A stretch of DNA of 64,000 nt from positions 124,001 through 188,000 of the forward strand of contig JARLHR010000204.1 in NCBI GenBank assembly GCA_031292145.1, written 5' to 3'. The notes under the pieces are model-generated. The model had not been told where the DNA came from, did no database searches, and saw only the letters and a list, made by a program, of their open reading frames with translations. The translations under genes were made by a program, and so were the position numbers. Below, piece after piece: positions 19,041 through 27,801 of this stretch (the first letter of the stretch is position 1; each line of letters opens with the position of its first letter). The DNA comes from Clostridium sp. GTDB lineage: Bacteria > Bacillota > Clostridia > Clostridiales > Clostridiaceae.

Positions 19041-19109
19041 TTTATATTTACATTATATCAAAATTATTCTAAAAATAAATATAAATATTTTAGAATTTTC
19101 TTAAGTCAT

Positions 19110-19204
19110 GATACGGTTCATAGCCTCGCAATTTCTATAAAAACTAGTCAAATAAAATTTCTCTTGCGAGCCTGCATTATCTTACTATAAAGGTTCTCCG
19201 TATC
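19110..19204. repeat. Nested inverted repeat beyond the hexosaminidase stop
   Basis: Outer arms GATACGG (19110-19116) and CCGTATC (19198-19204); inner arms CTCGCAA (19125-19131) and TTGCGAG (19164-19170). The whole 95 bp could fold into one branched structure in the 3' untranslated region of the hexosaminidase transcript. Confidence 0.5.
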
Positions 19205-19218
19205 GTAAATAGTTTCAA

Positions 19219-20829
19219 TTATTTCTTTTTAAATACCCATACACTATTATCATTGTAGTAATTAATTCCTTGGGCCTTCATTCTTTCGCCTTGATCCTTT
19301 AACCTACTCTTATATTCAATCCAATTTCTAGCATCTTTAGGTGTCCATCCTATTTCAGCATAGCCTAATAATCTTGGATATATCATATAATCCATAGCTT
19401 TTGCATCAGCGATTGTCTCTGTCCATAATGGTGCTTCTATGCCTAAAACTAATTGCTTTGGAGCATAATCAGTAGGATCCCATTTATATGCACTTTCTAC
19501 GGGAATGTACCCTGCCCATGTTAATCCATATGGTGTGCTCTCGTTATATTTCATATCTAAATAAGCTTTTTTTGCCACTGAAATAATAATGTGCATATTT
19601 TTTTCTCTAGCTGCTTCATTTGAATCTTTCCAATTTTGCAATACTACACTTGAATTTATTTCTGGAGATGTATCAATTGGATCCCAGCCCACTGGAGTTT
19701 TTCCATACTTCTCAACTATTTTAGATACTCTGCCTACAAAATAATCGTAATCTTCCTTTTTGGTACTAGTAGCTTCATCTCCTCCTATATGAATATATTT
19801 AGAAGGTGATATCTCAGAAACTTCTTTAATTACATCGTCAATAAATTTATACGTTTTTTCATCATGAGTCATGAAGGAACTAAACCCTACTTTTGTACCT
19901 GTATATAAAGGTTTCTTTTTACCATCTTTATTCAGAAATCCATAAGAAGCTAATGCCGCATTACTATGGCCTGGCATATCAAATTCAGGAATTATTTCTA
20001 CATATCGTTCAGCTGCATATTTAACTAAATCTCTAAACTCTTCTTGTGTATAATATCCTCCAGGTCCACCACCTACTTCTGTACTGCCACCTATTGTAGT
20101 TAAGTCTGGCCATTTTTTTATTTCTAAACGCCATCCCTGATCATCACTAAGATGTAAATGAACCCTATTTATTTTGTACTGAGCTGCATGATCTATTTGT
20201 CGTTTGACTTCATCTATAGAAAAAAAGTGTCTAGCCACATCAATCATTAGCCCTCTGTAGGCATATTCAGGTTTGTCATCAATTGTTGAAACTGGTATAC
20301 TCCACTCTACATCAGTAACTACAGTATCTTTCTCAATATCTGCTGGCAATAGTTGTCTCAATGTTTGAGCACCTCTTGAAATTCCTTCTGGTTTATATGC
20401 TATAATTTTAACGTTTTCAAGAGTGATTATCATTCTATAACCTTCATTACCTTTATCTTCTTCTGATCCTAAAGTCGTTAAATAAATGCCATTATTTGGA
20501 GGATTATCCCCTTTAATTATATTTAATTCAAAACCTGTTGAAGCCTTTAGCTTTCCCTTTATAAATTCTGCAATTTTACTAATTTCTTCTGTTTCTTCTT
20601 CATTATTTCCTTTTACATAAATTGACGTATCTTTCTTAAGTATAAATTTACCCTCTCCTTTTTCATACCTTAGAGGCTTTGGAATAATATCGCTGTTACT
20701 ACCTTCTACTGCAAGAGCTTGTGTTTCATTGTTTCCTTTAAAAATTACTGTGAAAGAAACTATAACTAGTGTTACCAGTGCCATAATTATAGATATAAAC
20801 TTCAAATTGGTATTAGACGCATTCTTCAT
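19219..20829 (-). CDS. Secreted or anchored GH20 beta-N-acetylhexosaminidase
   Basis: 536 residues. An N-terminal hydrophobic segment (about 12-30) acts as signal or anchor. A GH20 N-terminal alpha/beta domain (DIIPKPLRYEKGEGKFIL...) precedes the catalytic barrel, with YAYRGLMIDVARHFF, HLHLSDDQGWRLEIKKWP and the catalytic Asp351-Glu352 in IHIGGDEAT; WSxPxD-like aromatic blocks follow (VLQNWKD, LGIEAPLWTETI). It releases terminal GlcNAc or GalNAc from chitin oligomers, peptidoglycan fragments or glycans outside the cell. Monocistronic. Nothing key is missing. Confidence 0.95.
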   Translation of the reverse strand: MKNASNTNLKFISIIMALVTLVIVSFTVIFKGNNETQALAVEGSNSDIIPKPLRYEKGEGKFILKKDTSIYVKGNNEEETEEISKIAEFIKGKLKASTGFELNIIKGDNPPNNGIYLTTLGSEEDKGNEGYRMIITLENVKIIAYKPEGISRGAQTLRQLLPADIEKDTVVTDVEWSIPVSTIDDKPEYAYRGLMIDVARHFFSIDEVKRQIDHAAQYKINRVHLHLSDDQGWRLEIKKWPDLTTIGGSTEVGGGPGGYYTQEEFRDLVKYAAERYVEIIPEFDMPGHSNAALASYGFLNKDGKKKPLYTGTKVGFSSFMTHDEKTYKFIDDVIKEVSEISPSKYIHIGGDEATSTKKEDYDYFVGRVSKIVEKYGKTPVGWDPIDTSPEINSSVVLQNWKDSNEAAREKNMHIIISVAKKAYLDMKYNESTPYGLTWAGYIPVESAYKWDPTDYAPKQLVLGIEAPLWTETIADAKAMDYMIYPRLLGYAEIGWTPKDARNWIEYKSRLKDQGERMKAQGINYYNDNSVWVFKKK

Positions 20830-20967
20830 TAGTCACCTTCCTTACATATTCTAAATAATTGTTTGTTTAATCCTCTGAAATCTCATTATTATTTTATAAC
20901 CTAAGACCTATAGTTTATACTATAAATTATTTGGAAAATTATATATACGATATTTAGATATTAGAAA

Positions 20968-20996
20968 ACAAAAAAACTGCACCTATTTAGGGTGCA
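20968..20996 (-). terminator. Terminator of the adenosine deaminase gene
   Basis: TGCACC (20978-20983) pairs with GGTGCA (20991-20996); on the minus strand a run of T follows (plus-strand A-run 20967-20976). Confidence 0.75.
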
Positions 20997-21099
20997 ATTC
21001 TCCGTATTAGTAGCAAGTGACTATTTTTTATAATAAAACATATCTTTTTTTAATCAATCATCATATGCTGATGCTTGAAAACCAAAGTATACGTAAATG

Positions 21100-22095
21100 T
21101 TATTTCATATATTTTTTTAGTTTTTCTTTTGTATCAAAATCAGCAAAACATGCTTCAACACTGTTAAAGTAAATTTGTTTATATTCTTCGTAATTAATAT
21201 TAAATTCATCAATTATTATAGAGCATTCCTTGGTCATATCTGTATTCGATACAGTTCTGTTATCAGTATTTAAAGTTACTTTTATTCCATCCTTATGAAA
21301 ATCATATATTGGATGCTCGGTAAAACAATTAACTGCTTTTGTTTGCACATTACTTGTTGGACACATCTCAAGAGTAATTTCTCTTTCCTTTACAATTTTA
21401 TATGCTTCATCGCAGTCTTTTATAAATACCCCATGTCCAATTCTTTCTGCACCTAGAAGCTGTACGGCCTCTAATACATTTTTACCTATTCCAGTTTCAC
21501 CCGCATGAATAGTTACTCTATATCCATATTCCTTTGCCAATTTAATAGGTTCAATAAATGTTTCACAAAAGCCCTCTTCTTCAGATGCACATAAATCTAT
21601 TCCAACAACTCCTTTTCCAAGGAATTTTTTCCCCTTTTCTACCACCTCAAAGGCTTTATCTACATTCATAGTTCTCATACAGGACAATATTACGTTTCCT
21701 TCAATATCATATTTCCCTTCTGCATCCTTGATACCCTCTATTACACTTTGTATTATTTCTTCTACTGCTAGTCCTCTTAGAGTATGAAGTAATGGTGCGA
21801 ATCTTACCTCCATATATTTCACATTTTCTCTTGCTGCATCTTCAAAAAGTTCAAAAGTAATTCTTCTTAAGCTCTCTTTTGATTGCATTACTAAATTAGG
21901 AATTGCAAAGGTTTTTAAGTATTCATCAAGAGATTTACACTCTAATGGGGCAGTGATTTCTCTTTGAATATCACTAATACCAATAGACGGAATCTCTATT
22001 CCCTCATTCTTTGCTATATCAATTATTGTCTCTGGTCTAAGACTACCATCTAAATGACAGTGAAGTTCAATTTTAGGTAAAGTTATTAAATTCAT
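21100..22095 (-). CDS. add: Adenosine deaminase
   Basis: 331 residues from the ATG at 22095, chosen because AAGGAGG precedes it; an upstream in-frame ATG at 22131 lies in the leader. The zinc and catalytic motifs of adenosine deaminase are present: PKIELHCHLDGSLRP, VTIHAGETG, ERIGHGVFI and LNTDNRTVS. It converts adenosine to inosine in purine salvage. Its transcription is controlled by the adenine riboswitch at 22222-22289 with a terminator switch, consistent with known add riboswitches in clostridia and Vibrio. Confidence 0.96.
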   Translation of the reverse strand: MNLITLPKIELHCHLDGSLRPETIIDIAKNEGIEIPSIGISDIQREITAPLECKSLDEYLKTFAIPNLVMQSKESLRRITFELFEDAARENVKYMEVRFAPLLHTLRGLAVEEIIQSVIEGIKDAEGKYDIEGNVILSCMRTMNVDKAFEVVEKGKKFLGKGVVGIDLCASEEEGFCETFIEPIKLAKEYGYRVTIHAGETGIGKNVLEAVQLLGAERIGHGVFIKDCDEAYKIVKEREITLEMCPTSNVQTKAVNCFTEHPIYDFHKDGIKVTLNTDNRTVSNTDMTKECSIIIDEFNINYEEYKQIYFNSVEACFADFDTKEKLKKYMK

Positions 22096-22176
22096 AATTT
22101 CCTCCTTATAAATATACGTTGCATCTTTCACTTATTGTTTTCTTTTCATATGTATTAAATCGTAAAATTTTGGAAA

Positions 22177-22237
22177 CAAAAAAATTCCTGATTACAAAGA
22201 AGATACAAATAAATGCATTTTCTTCGTAATCAGGAAT
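22177..22237 (-). terminator. Riboswitch-controlled terminator of add
   Basis: On the minus strand a 17-nt arm ATTCCTGATTACGAAGA (22221-22237) pairs with TCTTTGTAATCAGGAAT (22184-22200), followed by TTTTTTTG. The first arm is also the 3' side of the aptamer's P3 and P1 helices, so aptamer and terminator are mutually exclusive. Ligand binding should therefore turn transcription on. Confidence 0.85.
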
Positions 22238-22289
22238 TAACGGTTCCTGGTAGAGACCTCCAAACCATATTATTGGAGTTATACGCAAG
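22222..22289 (-). ncRNA. Adenine-type purine riboswitch aptamer
   Basis: The minus strand shows the purine aptamer pattern: P1 CTTGCGTA/TACGAAG with one bulged G, J1/2 TAACTCC, the P2 region around ATATGG, J2/3 region TCTCTACC, loop L3 in AACCGTTAA, and J3/1 GATTACG. The specificity base after P3 (position 74 in the family numbering) is U, which marks adenine rather than guanine binding. It precedes add, the expected target gene. Confidence 0.93.
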
Positions 22290-22358
22290 TCTATTTTAAT
22301 CAATTTTTAATAGTATAATAAATTTAATTTTAAATGTCAAGTTGCTAATTTTTATTAT

Positions 22359-22391
22359 AGCAAACTCAAGATGCATAACGAGAGCCATTAG
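22359..22391 (-). pseudogene. Remnant of a DesK-type histidine kinase
   Basis: 33 bp match, with two mismatches, to 24958-24990 inside the intact kinase gene. Translated on the minus strand they give LMALVMHLEFA, the region just after the phospho-acceptor His. It lies 11 bp after the chemoreceptor gene. This implies a deleted paralogous kinase or a small duplication. Confidence 0.6.
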
Positions 22392-22402
22392 GTAATAATA
22401 GA

Positions 22403-23554
22403 TTATAAATCTTTTGAAATATTATTCAATTCATTTGTCATAGCTGACAACTCCTCAATACTAGCAGAAATTTCTTCTGTTGATGCTGCTTGCTCTTCAC
22501 TAGCATATAAAGATTGCTTACTTTTTTCATCAATATATTTTATTTTATTTTGTATATCTTCTGTTAAAACTTTAATTTTAGGTACAGTCTCTTTTGACTG
22601 ACTAGATAACTTTCTAATTTCATTAGCTACTACTGAAAATCCTTTTCCCATTTCTCCTGCACGTGATGCTTCTATAGAAGCATTAAGTCCAAGCATATTT
22701 GATTGGTTAGCTACTGATGAAATAAATTCAGTAACATCATTTATTTTACTTAAAATTTCACTAACAGAATGTATATTACTATATAAATTTTGTTCATTTT
22801 CATGTATTTTCATAGAAGTTGAAGCTAAATGCTCAACAGTTTCTGATATAGAAGCTAAGCTATTCGCTAAATTTTCTGACATAGTCTTAAGCTTTCCAGC
22901 TGCTACTTTAGGAATAACAACCCCTAAAGTTCCTACTATACTTTTACCATTATCCTCATCATATAGTGGATAATTTGCTATATACACTGGTACACCATAA
23001 CGTTCTGCTCCCATTTCCATGGTTTGTGGCTGTCCATAGTGAATAGTCTTATATGCAATGTCTGTTTCTTTTAGCTCATAATCTACATACATATTTGGTA
23101 AAGTAAACTTCTGTGAAGATTGAATATGCATGATTTTCTTTAAGTCTGATACATACAAAAATGCTCCTTCTGGAAATAACTCTGCTACTATAGGTGCAAA
23201 GTTTTTGAAACTTTCAGCAACTGGATGAAGTCTTGGTAATACTATTGAAAATGCACCAACTGCGTTATTGGAATCATCCACAAGTGGAATTGCAACAGTA
23301 AGCAGTCTTCTTCCATATTTCTCTCTAGGTACATTTTCAGTTAAAGATTTACATTCATTCATTGCTCTTACTGCAATAGCAGATTCCGCCACATCAGAAC
23401 CTTCTTTAAATGCATCCATATCAAATCTTTTTGACGCTACTTTCCATTTAATTGTACGATTTTCAATGAATAAGAACATTATTCCAGTTGAAATAATGTT
23501 GACCTCCAATTGAGCGATAATTTTTAAAATCTCTGAATATTTAATATTAATCAT
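22403..23554 (-). CDS. Soluble methyl-accepting chemotaxis-like protein
   Basis: 383 residues, no transmembrane helix. The N-terminal 200 residues form a cytoplasmic sensor module (GIMFLFIENRTIKWKVASKR, AVGAFSIVLPRLHPVA, GTLGVVIPK), probably a PAS/GAF-like pair. The C-terminal part is a short signalling hairpin whose tip is SNMLGLNASIEASRAGEMGKG followed by FSVVANEIRKLS. Such short cytoplasmic receptors usually have few methylation sites. An intracellular stimulus is likely; no che genes are nearby. Confidence 0.9.
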   Translation of the reverse strand: MINIKYSEILKIIAQLEVNIISTGIMFLFIENRTIKWKVASKRFDMDAFKEGSDVAESAIAVRAMNECKSLTENVPREKYGRRLLTVAIPLVDDSNNAVGAFSIVLPRLHPVAESFKNFAPIVAELFPEGAFLYVSDLKKIMHIQSSQKFTLPNMYVDYELKETDIAYKTIHYGQPQTMEMGAERYGVPVYIANYPLYDEDNGKSIVGTLGVVIPKVAAGKLKTMSENLANSLASISETVEHLASTSMKIHENEQNLYSNIHSVSEILSKINDVTEFISSVANQSNMLGLNASIEASRAGEMGKGFSVVANEIRKLSSQSKETVPKIKVLTEDIQNKIKYIDEKSKQSLYASEEQAASTEEISASIEELSAMTNELNNISKDL

Positions 23555-23784
23555 AAACTTCTTCCTCCCCTAATTTACCCTTATACCTTATTAAAAATAT
23601 TCTATATTTATTAAAAATATAACATAATACTACAACAAAATAAATATCATAACTTTGTTTATAAGAATATTTATATAATTAACATAAATTATGTAGATTT
23701 TATTTATAAAGTACAATAACCACTATAAAAACGAGGATGATGAAACACAATAAACATTTAAATATAAGAGATTTATTGATTCTT

Positions 23785-24438
23785 TTATATTTCATCTTGA
23801 TTAATAAATACTGCCAACTCAGTTCTACTATTTAAACCTAATTTTTCAAGTATTTTTGTGACATAATTCTTTACAGTTCCCTCTGATAAAAAGAGACTCT
23901 TACAAATATCTCTATTATTTTTCCCCTGAGCAACTAGTTTTGCCACATCCCACTCTCTTGATGTAAGGTTCTCTAATTGGCACTTCTTCTTATCATTAAA
24001 ACTTAGCTTTTCATTGGTAATCGAGTTAAAAGCTTTAACTACTTTTACTGTTACCTCTGGATCAAGGAGCATAGCTCCATTGTAGACTGATTTTATTGCT
24101 TTAATTATATCTTTTAATCCTGCATCCTTTAAAATGTAGCCATCTGCTCCATTATTAATGGCTTTAAATATATACTCATCCTCATTAAAGGTTGTCAAAA
24201 TTATGATTTTTATATTTTTATATTTTTCTTTAATAATTCTAGTAGCTTCAACTCCATTTATTATAGGCATTCTAACATCCATAAGAATTACATCCGGCTG
24301 TAACTTTTCTATAAGTTTAATCAATTGTTCTCCATTTTCTGCTTCGCCAAGTATACTTATTTCTTTATTCAGGCTTAAAATCATCTTCAAGCCTTCTCGC
24401 ACTATTTCTTGGTCGTCAACTATTATAACATTAATCAT
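23785..24438 (-). CDS. NarL/LuxR-family response regulator
   Basis: 217 residues. The receiver domain has IIVDDQEIVREGL, the phospho-acceptor in DVILMDVRMPIING and the Lys switch in YILKDAG. The C-terminal LuxR helix-turn-helix has LTSREWDVAKLVAQGKNNRDI and LFLSEGTVKNYVTKIL. It forms a pair with the kinase whose stop lies 3 bp upstream. Two palindromes upstream of the kinase (25674-25709) are candidate autoregulatory sites. Confidence 0.95.
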   Translation of the reverse strand: MINVIIVDDQEIVREGLKMILSLNKEISILGEAENGEQLIKLIEKLQPDVILMDVRMPIINGVEATRIIKEKYKNIKIIILTTFNEDEYIFKAINNGADGYILKDAGLKDIIKAIKSVYNGAMLLDPEVTVKVVKAFNSITNEKLSFNDKKKCQLENLTSREWDVAKLVAQGKNNRDICKSLFLSEGTVKNYVTKILEKLGLNSRTELAVFINQDEI

Positions 24439-24441
24439 TTA

Positions 24442-25611
24442 TTATACTTCCTCCATTATTATTGGAATGAATATATCTATTCCAAAACCTACGTTGTCAT
24501 TACTAAAGTACCTCATTAATCCATTCAATGACATTATTCTATTTTCGATTCCATTTAATCCATTTGATTTTATAATTTTATTACAACCAACACCATTATT
24601 GGTTATAATAAGCCTTATGCCGTTCTTTTCTCTTGCAATGTTTATATTAATTTCTGTTGCCTTACCATGTTTTATGCTATTAGTTATTGCTTCTTTAATC
24701 GTCTTATGCATAGAATTTTTAATAATTGAACTTAGATTATCTAAATTATCATCTGCACTAAAATGAATTTTCATATTATTAATCATATAAAAATTACCAA
24801 TTATATCTTCAATAGACTCATTAAAATTCTTTATTTCTCGTTCTTCTTTAAGTAAATCAACTGCTTTCCTTAAGCTTCTAATGCTGGATTTTGCTATATC
24901 TTGAGACTTAATTAATACTTCCTTTACTTTATTTGGATTTATATCACATATATTTTCAGCAAACTCAAGATGCATAACAAGGGCCATTAGAGAGTGACCT
25001 ACTGAATCATGAAGTTCTTGAGCCATCATTGTTCTCTCTTTAGAAGCTGTTAACTCTTCAACTTCTAGTATATATTGATGAAGTTTTATATTTGTAAGCT
25101 GTAGTTTTTCATTTAATTTATTTACTTCTTCTTTTTCTCTTCCAACTATTATTACAGAATATGCTATACTAGCTATAGCAAAGTAATTTAACAGATTAAT
25201 ACCTAAATGTAAAATTTCATCCCAATCGTTAGGTATTCCCAATCCTAAAATTAGTATTGTTAAAAATAATACTAAATGTACTGAAAATAAACTTTTCAAA
25301 CTTATTCCTTTTAGTTTTAAAAGTTCAACTAAAGGAAAAAATACATAAACACTAGTTCCTACTCCATCTACAAAATGCGCTAATATCGCTGTTCCACAAA
25401 TAGTAAAGAATAAAGATGAATAATACCTGTAACCAGAAGTTATTGATAATTGGGTATTTCTTATATAATCATTTACCATCAGCATAGTGCTAAAGATTAA
25501 TAACAGTATCATAGAAAAAATCTTGTTATTATATGAATAGTAGATACAAATGAATATGGATATTAATAAAATATATTTTAGAACTATTAAGTATTTTTTT
25601 GTCAAATGCAT
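24442..25611 (-). CDS. DesK-type (HisKA_3) membrane histidine kinase
   Basis: 389 residues. Five or six N-terminal membrane helices (about 8-160) and no large extracellular domain, then a coiled coil (EEVNKLNEKLQLTNIKLHQY) and HisKA_3 with MMAQELHDSVGHSLMAL (phospho-acceptor His in LHD) and a HATPase with ITNNGVGCNKI and GLNGIENRIMSLNG. The architecture is that of kinases sensing membrane state, such as DesK or LiaS-like proteins. First gene of the pair, divergent from the CcdC-like gene, whose promoter region it shares. Confidence 0.95.
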   Translation of the reverse strand: MHLTKKYLIVLKYILLISIFICIYYSYNNKIFSMILLLIFSTMLMVNDYIRNTQLSITSGYRYYSSLFFTICGTAILAHFVDGVGTSVYVFFPLVELLKLKGISLKSLFSVHLVLFLTILILGLGIPNDWDEILHLGINLLNYFAIASIAYSVIIVGREKEEVNKLNEKLQLTNIKLHQYILEVEELTASKERTMMAQELHDSVGHSLMALVMHLEFAENICDINPNKVKEVLIKSQDIAKSSIRSLRKAVDLLKEEREIKNFNESIEDIIGNFYMINNMKIHFSADDNLDNLSSIIKNSMHKTIKEAITNSIKHGKATEININIAREKNGIRLIITNNGVGCNKIIKSNGLNGIENRIMSLNGLMRYFSNDNVGFGIDIFIPIIMEEV

Positions 25612-25673
25612 TTCTACAACCTCACTTTATTCCCTTTTTTACATTATATCATTGAGTATACATTCATCAATAT

Positions 25674-25709
25674 GTTACTAAAGTAATATATTTTTGTAAC
25701 CAAAGTAAC
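25674..25709. promoter_or_regulatory. Two phased palindromes, candidate regulator sites
   Basis: GTTACTAAAGTAAT (25674-25687) and GTAACCAAAGTAAC (25696-25709) are imperfect palindromes with centres 22 bp apart, about two helical turns. They lie between the divergent kinase and membrane-protein genes. A dimeric NarL-type regulator binding both sites is the simplest reading. Confidence 0.5.
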
Positions 25710-25783
25710 TATAAATATACCTGATTCTATATTAATATTTATTCAAGAAAAATAAATAAACAAAATATTGAAAGGTGAAGAAT

Positions 25784-26308
25784 ATGAATAATTTACAATT
25801 GGAAAACTCATCCCAATTATTTATAGTTATTTTATTAGTTGCTTACATTATCTACAGACAAATTGCATTAAGACCTGTTAAACCTGGAAAATATGTAATT
25901 TTACCTATAATATTTTTTTATCTTACCTTAAAAGCAATAGCTTGCTTAGGAGGAGATCTTGCATATAGAGAGCTTGCTCCCATTATACTCCTTGCTTCAA
26001 TAGGGCTAGTATCAGGAATAGCTTCAGGTATGATAACTAAGATATTTACAGGAGATGATGGAATATTATATCAAAAAGGAGGAATAGCCGCTGCAATATT
26101 ATTACTTGTTACAATTCCTCTACGTTATATATTAAGGCATTCAATAGCATTCCTTCCTGGGGGTGAAATTCTTACAAATACAGGTATTTCTTATCTTATA
26201 GTAATCTCTTTTCAACTTATAAGCAGAAGTATTACTATATTTCTAAGATGTCCTCAAGTATGGATCCTTTATATGCAGCAACGCAAAAATAAAAGAAATA
26301 AAATTTGA
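25784..26308 (+). CDS. CcdC-like/DUF1453 multi-pass membrane protein
   Basis: 174 residues from the ATG at 25784; an in-frame GTG at 25775 overlaps the ribosome site AAAGGTG and is rejected. Four or five hydrophobic segments with conserved polar spots (YRQIALRPVKPGKY, LRYILRHSIAFLPGGE, LISRSITIFLRCPQVW). This resembles the CcdC/YneJ family of uncharacterised Firmicute membrane proteins. It is divergent from the DesK/NarL pair and may be a target of that system (inference). Confidence 0.65.
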   Translation: MNNLQLENSSQLFIVILLVAYIIYRQIALRPVKPGKYVILPIIFFYLTLKAIACLGGDLAYRELAPIILLASIGLVSGIASGMITKIFTGDDGILYQKGGIAAAILLLVTIPLRYILRHSIAFLPGGEILTNTGISYLIVISFQLISRSITIFLRCPQVWILYMQQRKNKRNKI

Positions 26309-26327
26309 TAATCCTGCCTAATATTTA

Positions 26328-26360
26328 ATGAACCCCTCAGAATTACTCCGAGGGGTTCAT
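26328..26360 (+). terminator. Hairpin after the CcdC-like gene
   Basis: ATGAACCCCTC (26328-26338) pairs with GAGGGGTTCAT (26350-26360), an 11-bp perfect stem 20 bp after the stop. The T-tract is weak. Confidence 0.55.
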
Positions 26361-26363
26361 TAA

Positions 26364-26587
26364 GGCACATTCAAAAAAATAATAAGTCCATCTGCCAAGC
26401 CTATTTTCAATCTTAGGAAGCTCGACTCGCATTCACTCTATGAGTAAGCGATTCACGCCAAATCATAGATTTGGGTTCTCTGCTTATCAACAGATTGCCC
26501 TAATAGGCTCACTATGATGGCAATCTCCTTCCTTGCCTGATGAAAAATAATCATGGCATTTCGGACTTGTTATTTTCTTTCATGAGC
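26364..26587. repeat. MITE-like repeat, longest copy (family A, copy 1)
   Basis: About 224 bp. The left end reads GGCACATTCAAAAAAATAAT; the right end, read inward, gives GCTCATGAAAGAAAATAACA, so the termini are imperfect inverted repeats. Both ends continue with AAGTCC. Internal palindromes include GCCTATT/AATAGGC and CCAAATCATAGATTTGG. It shares long blocks with copies at 33618, 48232 and 27555. It has no open reading frame, so it would need a transposase elsewhere. Confidence 0.7.
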
Positions 26588-26703
26588 TTAAATCAATAAT
26601 CTGCTATAAATTTAAAATTTCTTGGCAAGACTTTTATAGTATTAGTTAATTTTAAAAAATATGGTAAAATATATTTGGTATTTAGTATACAGGAGGAACA
26701 TAC

Positions 26704-27555
26704 ATGACAATAAAAAAACAAACATACAACATATCTAAAATAGTATTAATATCTATATTTTTAAACTTAATACAAGTTATATTTATGGCACTATTTATAT
26801 ATTATAAATACAACAATCCTTATATGATTGAAGGAAATTTTATTATTAATGTTATAGCTATAAGTATAGGCATTAATAGCATTATTACCGGAATAATATT
26901 TTATAATCTTTTATTTAAAAAAGGCAGTAATAATTTAATAGATACCTTAAAGTATCTTGAGGCATTTAATAAAACCTTAAGAACTCAAAGACATGATTAT
27001 TTAAATCATATTCAGGTTATTTACTCATTGATGGAACTTGAGGAGTATGACGAAGCAAGAAATTATATAGAGCCTGTTTATAAAGATATAGTAAGAGTTA
27101 GTAAGGCTTTGAAAACTTCAGAACCAGCAGTAAATGCACTACTTCAGGCCAAGTTACAAATGGCAGAAAAAAATGACATAGACATGGAATTAGAAATAAA
27201 AAGCGATTTAAAATATCTTAATATGGAACCATGGGAGTTCTGCAGAGTCATAGGAAACATAATAGATAATGCCATATTTGCTTTAAAGCTGAAACCCGAC
27301 AATAGATATATGCTCGTTGAATTCGCAGAAGATTTACAAAATATTAAAATCAATATATCAAATAATGGTGATACTATATCTAAAGAAATTATGGACAACA
27401 TCTTTAAAACGGGATTTACCACTAAGGGCAATAATGGCGATGGTATGGGGCTTGCTATAGTTAAAGAAATTGTCGAGAATTTTTCTGGCACAGTAGCAGT
27501 TACATCAAATGATCAAAGAACATCCTTTGAAATAGTTATACCCAAAAAGCTCTAG
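26704..27555 (+). CDS. Spo0B/CitA-type membrane histidine kinase
   Basis: 283 residues. Two N-terminal membrane helices (about 12-32 and 48-75), a Spo0B-like dimerisation hairpin with LRTQRHDYLNHIQVIYSLME (phospho-acceptor His in RHDYLNH), and a HATPase with IDNAIFAL and GDGMGLAIVKEIVE. It has no periplasmic sensor. It opens a plus-strand run kinase - nfeD - floA - unknown - LytTR regulator; the LytTR regulator at 29787 is its likely partner, separated by the membrane-raft genes. The kinase may thus respond to membrane state. Confidence 0.92.
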   Translation: MTIKKQTYNISKIVLISIFLNLIQVIFMALFIYYKYNNPYMIEGNFIINVIAISIGINSIITGIIFYNLLFKKGSNNLIDTLKYLEAFNKTLRTQRHDYLNHIQVIYSLMELEEYDEARNYIEPVYKDIVRVSKALKTSEPAVNALLQAKLQMAEKNDIDMELEIKSDLKYLNMEPWEFCRVIGNIIDNAIFALKLKPDNRYMLVEFAEDLQNIKINISNNGDTISKEIMDNIFKTGFTTKGNNGDGMGLAIVKEIVENFSGTVAVTSNDQRTSFEIVIPKKL

Positions 27556-27616
27556 GCATATGAAAGAAAATGGCAAGTCAGCATGTTACTTAATTTTACA
27601 TCATCTTTCATATGCC
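27555..27616. repeat. Short palindromic copy of the MITE-like repeat (family A, copy 4)
   Basis: 62 bp with 13-bp perfect terminal inverted repeats GGCATATGAAAGA and TCTTTCATATGCC. The left part (GAAAGAAAATGGCAAGTC) matches the end of copies 1 and 2. It starts at the last base of the kinase gene and may act as its terminator. Confidence 0.6.
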
Positions 27617-27749
27617 TTAAATGACATTTGAGATTTAAATTTGTATAATTTAGAAGTTTTAAGTTACTAAGTTTTATTATCGGTATTATTATAGATATAT
27701 AAGCAATATAAAAAATAATTCTTCATTTCTAACAGCTAAGAATTAATTG

Positions 27750-27777
27750 TTAACTGTTAACTCTTAACTGCTAACTG
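27750..27777 (+). repeat. Four 7-bp tandem repeats before nfeD
   Basis: TTAACTG, TTAACTC, TTAACTG, CTAACTG in direct succession, 25 bp before the nfeD start. Copy number could vary between strains. Confidence 0.6.
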
Positions 27778-27801
27778 AATTAAGGAGGGAGGTACAAAAA
27801 A

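Larger units (their letters stand above)
18526..19218. other. Long intergenic region with several hairpins
   Basis: About 690 bp, no coding potential seen. It contains a TTGACA-GACT-TGTCAA dyad at 18685-18700 in the promoter region of the V4R operon, a terminator-like hairpin at 18865-18897, a hairpin with a plus-strand T-tract at 19013-19040, and a nested inverted repeat at 19110-19204. Confidence 0.6.

Noticed and set aside
22106-22303. 65-codon minus-strand reading frame before add
   Set aside because: It runs straight through the adenine riboswitch and its terminator; no ribosome site.
27750-27777. Tandem TTAACTG repeats as a CRISPR or origin element
   Set aside because: Only four 7-bp units without spacers or DnaA boxes; recorded as a simple tandem repeat.
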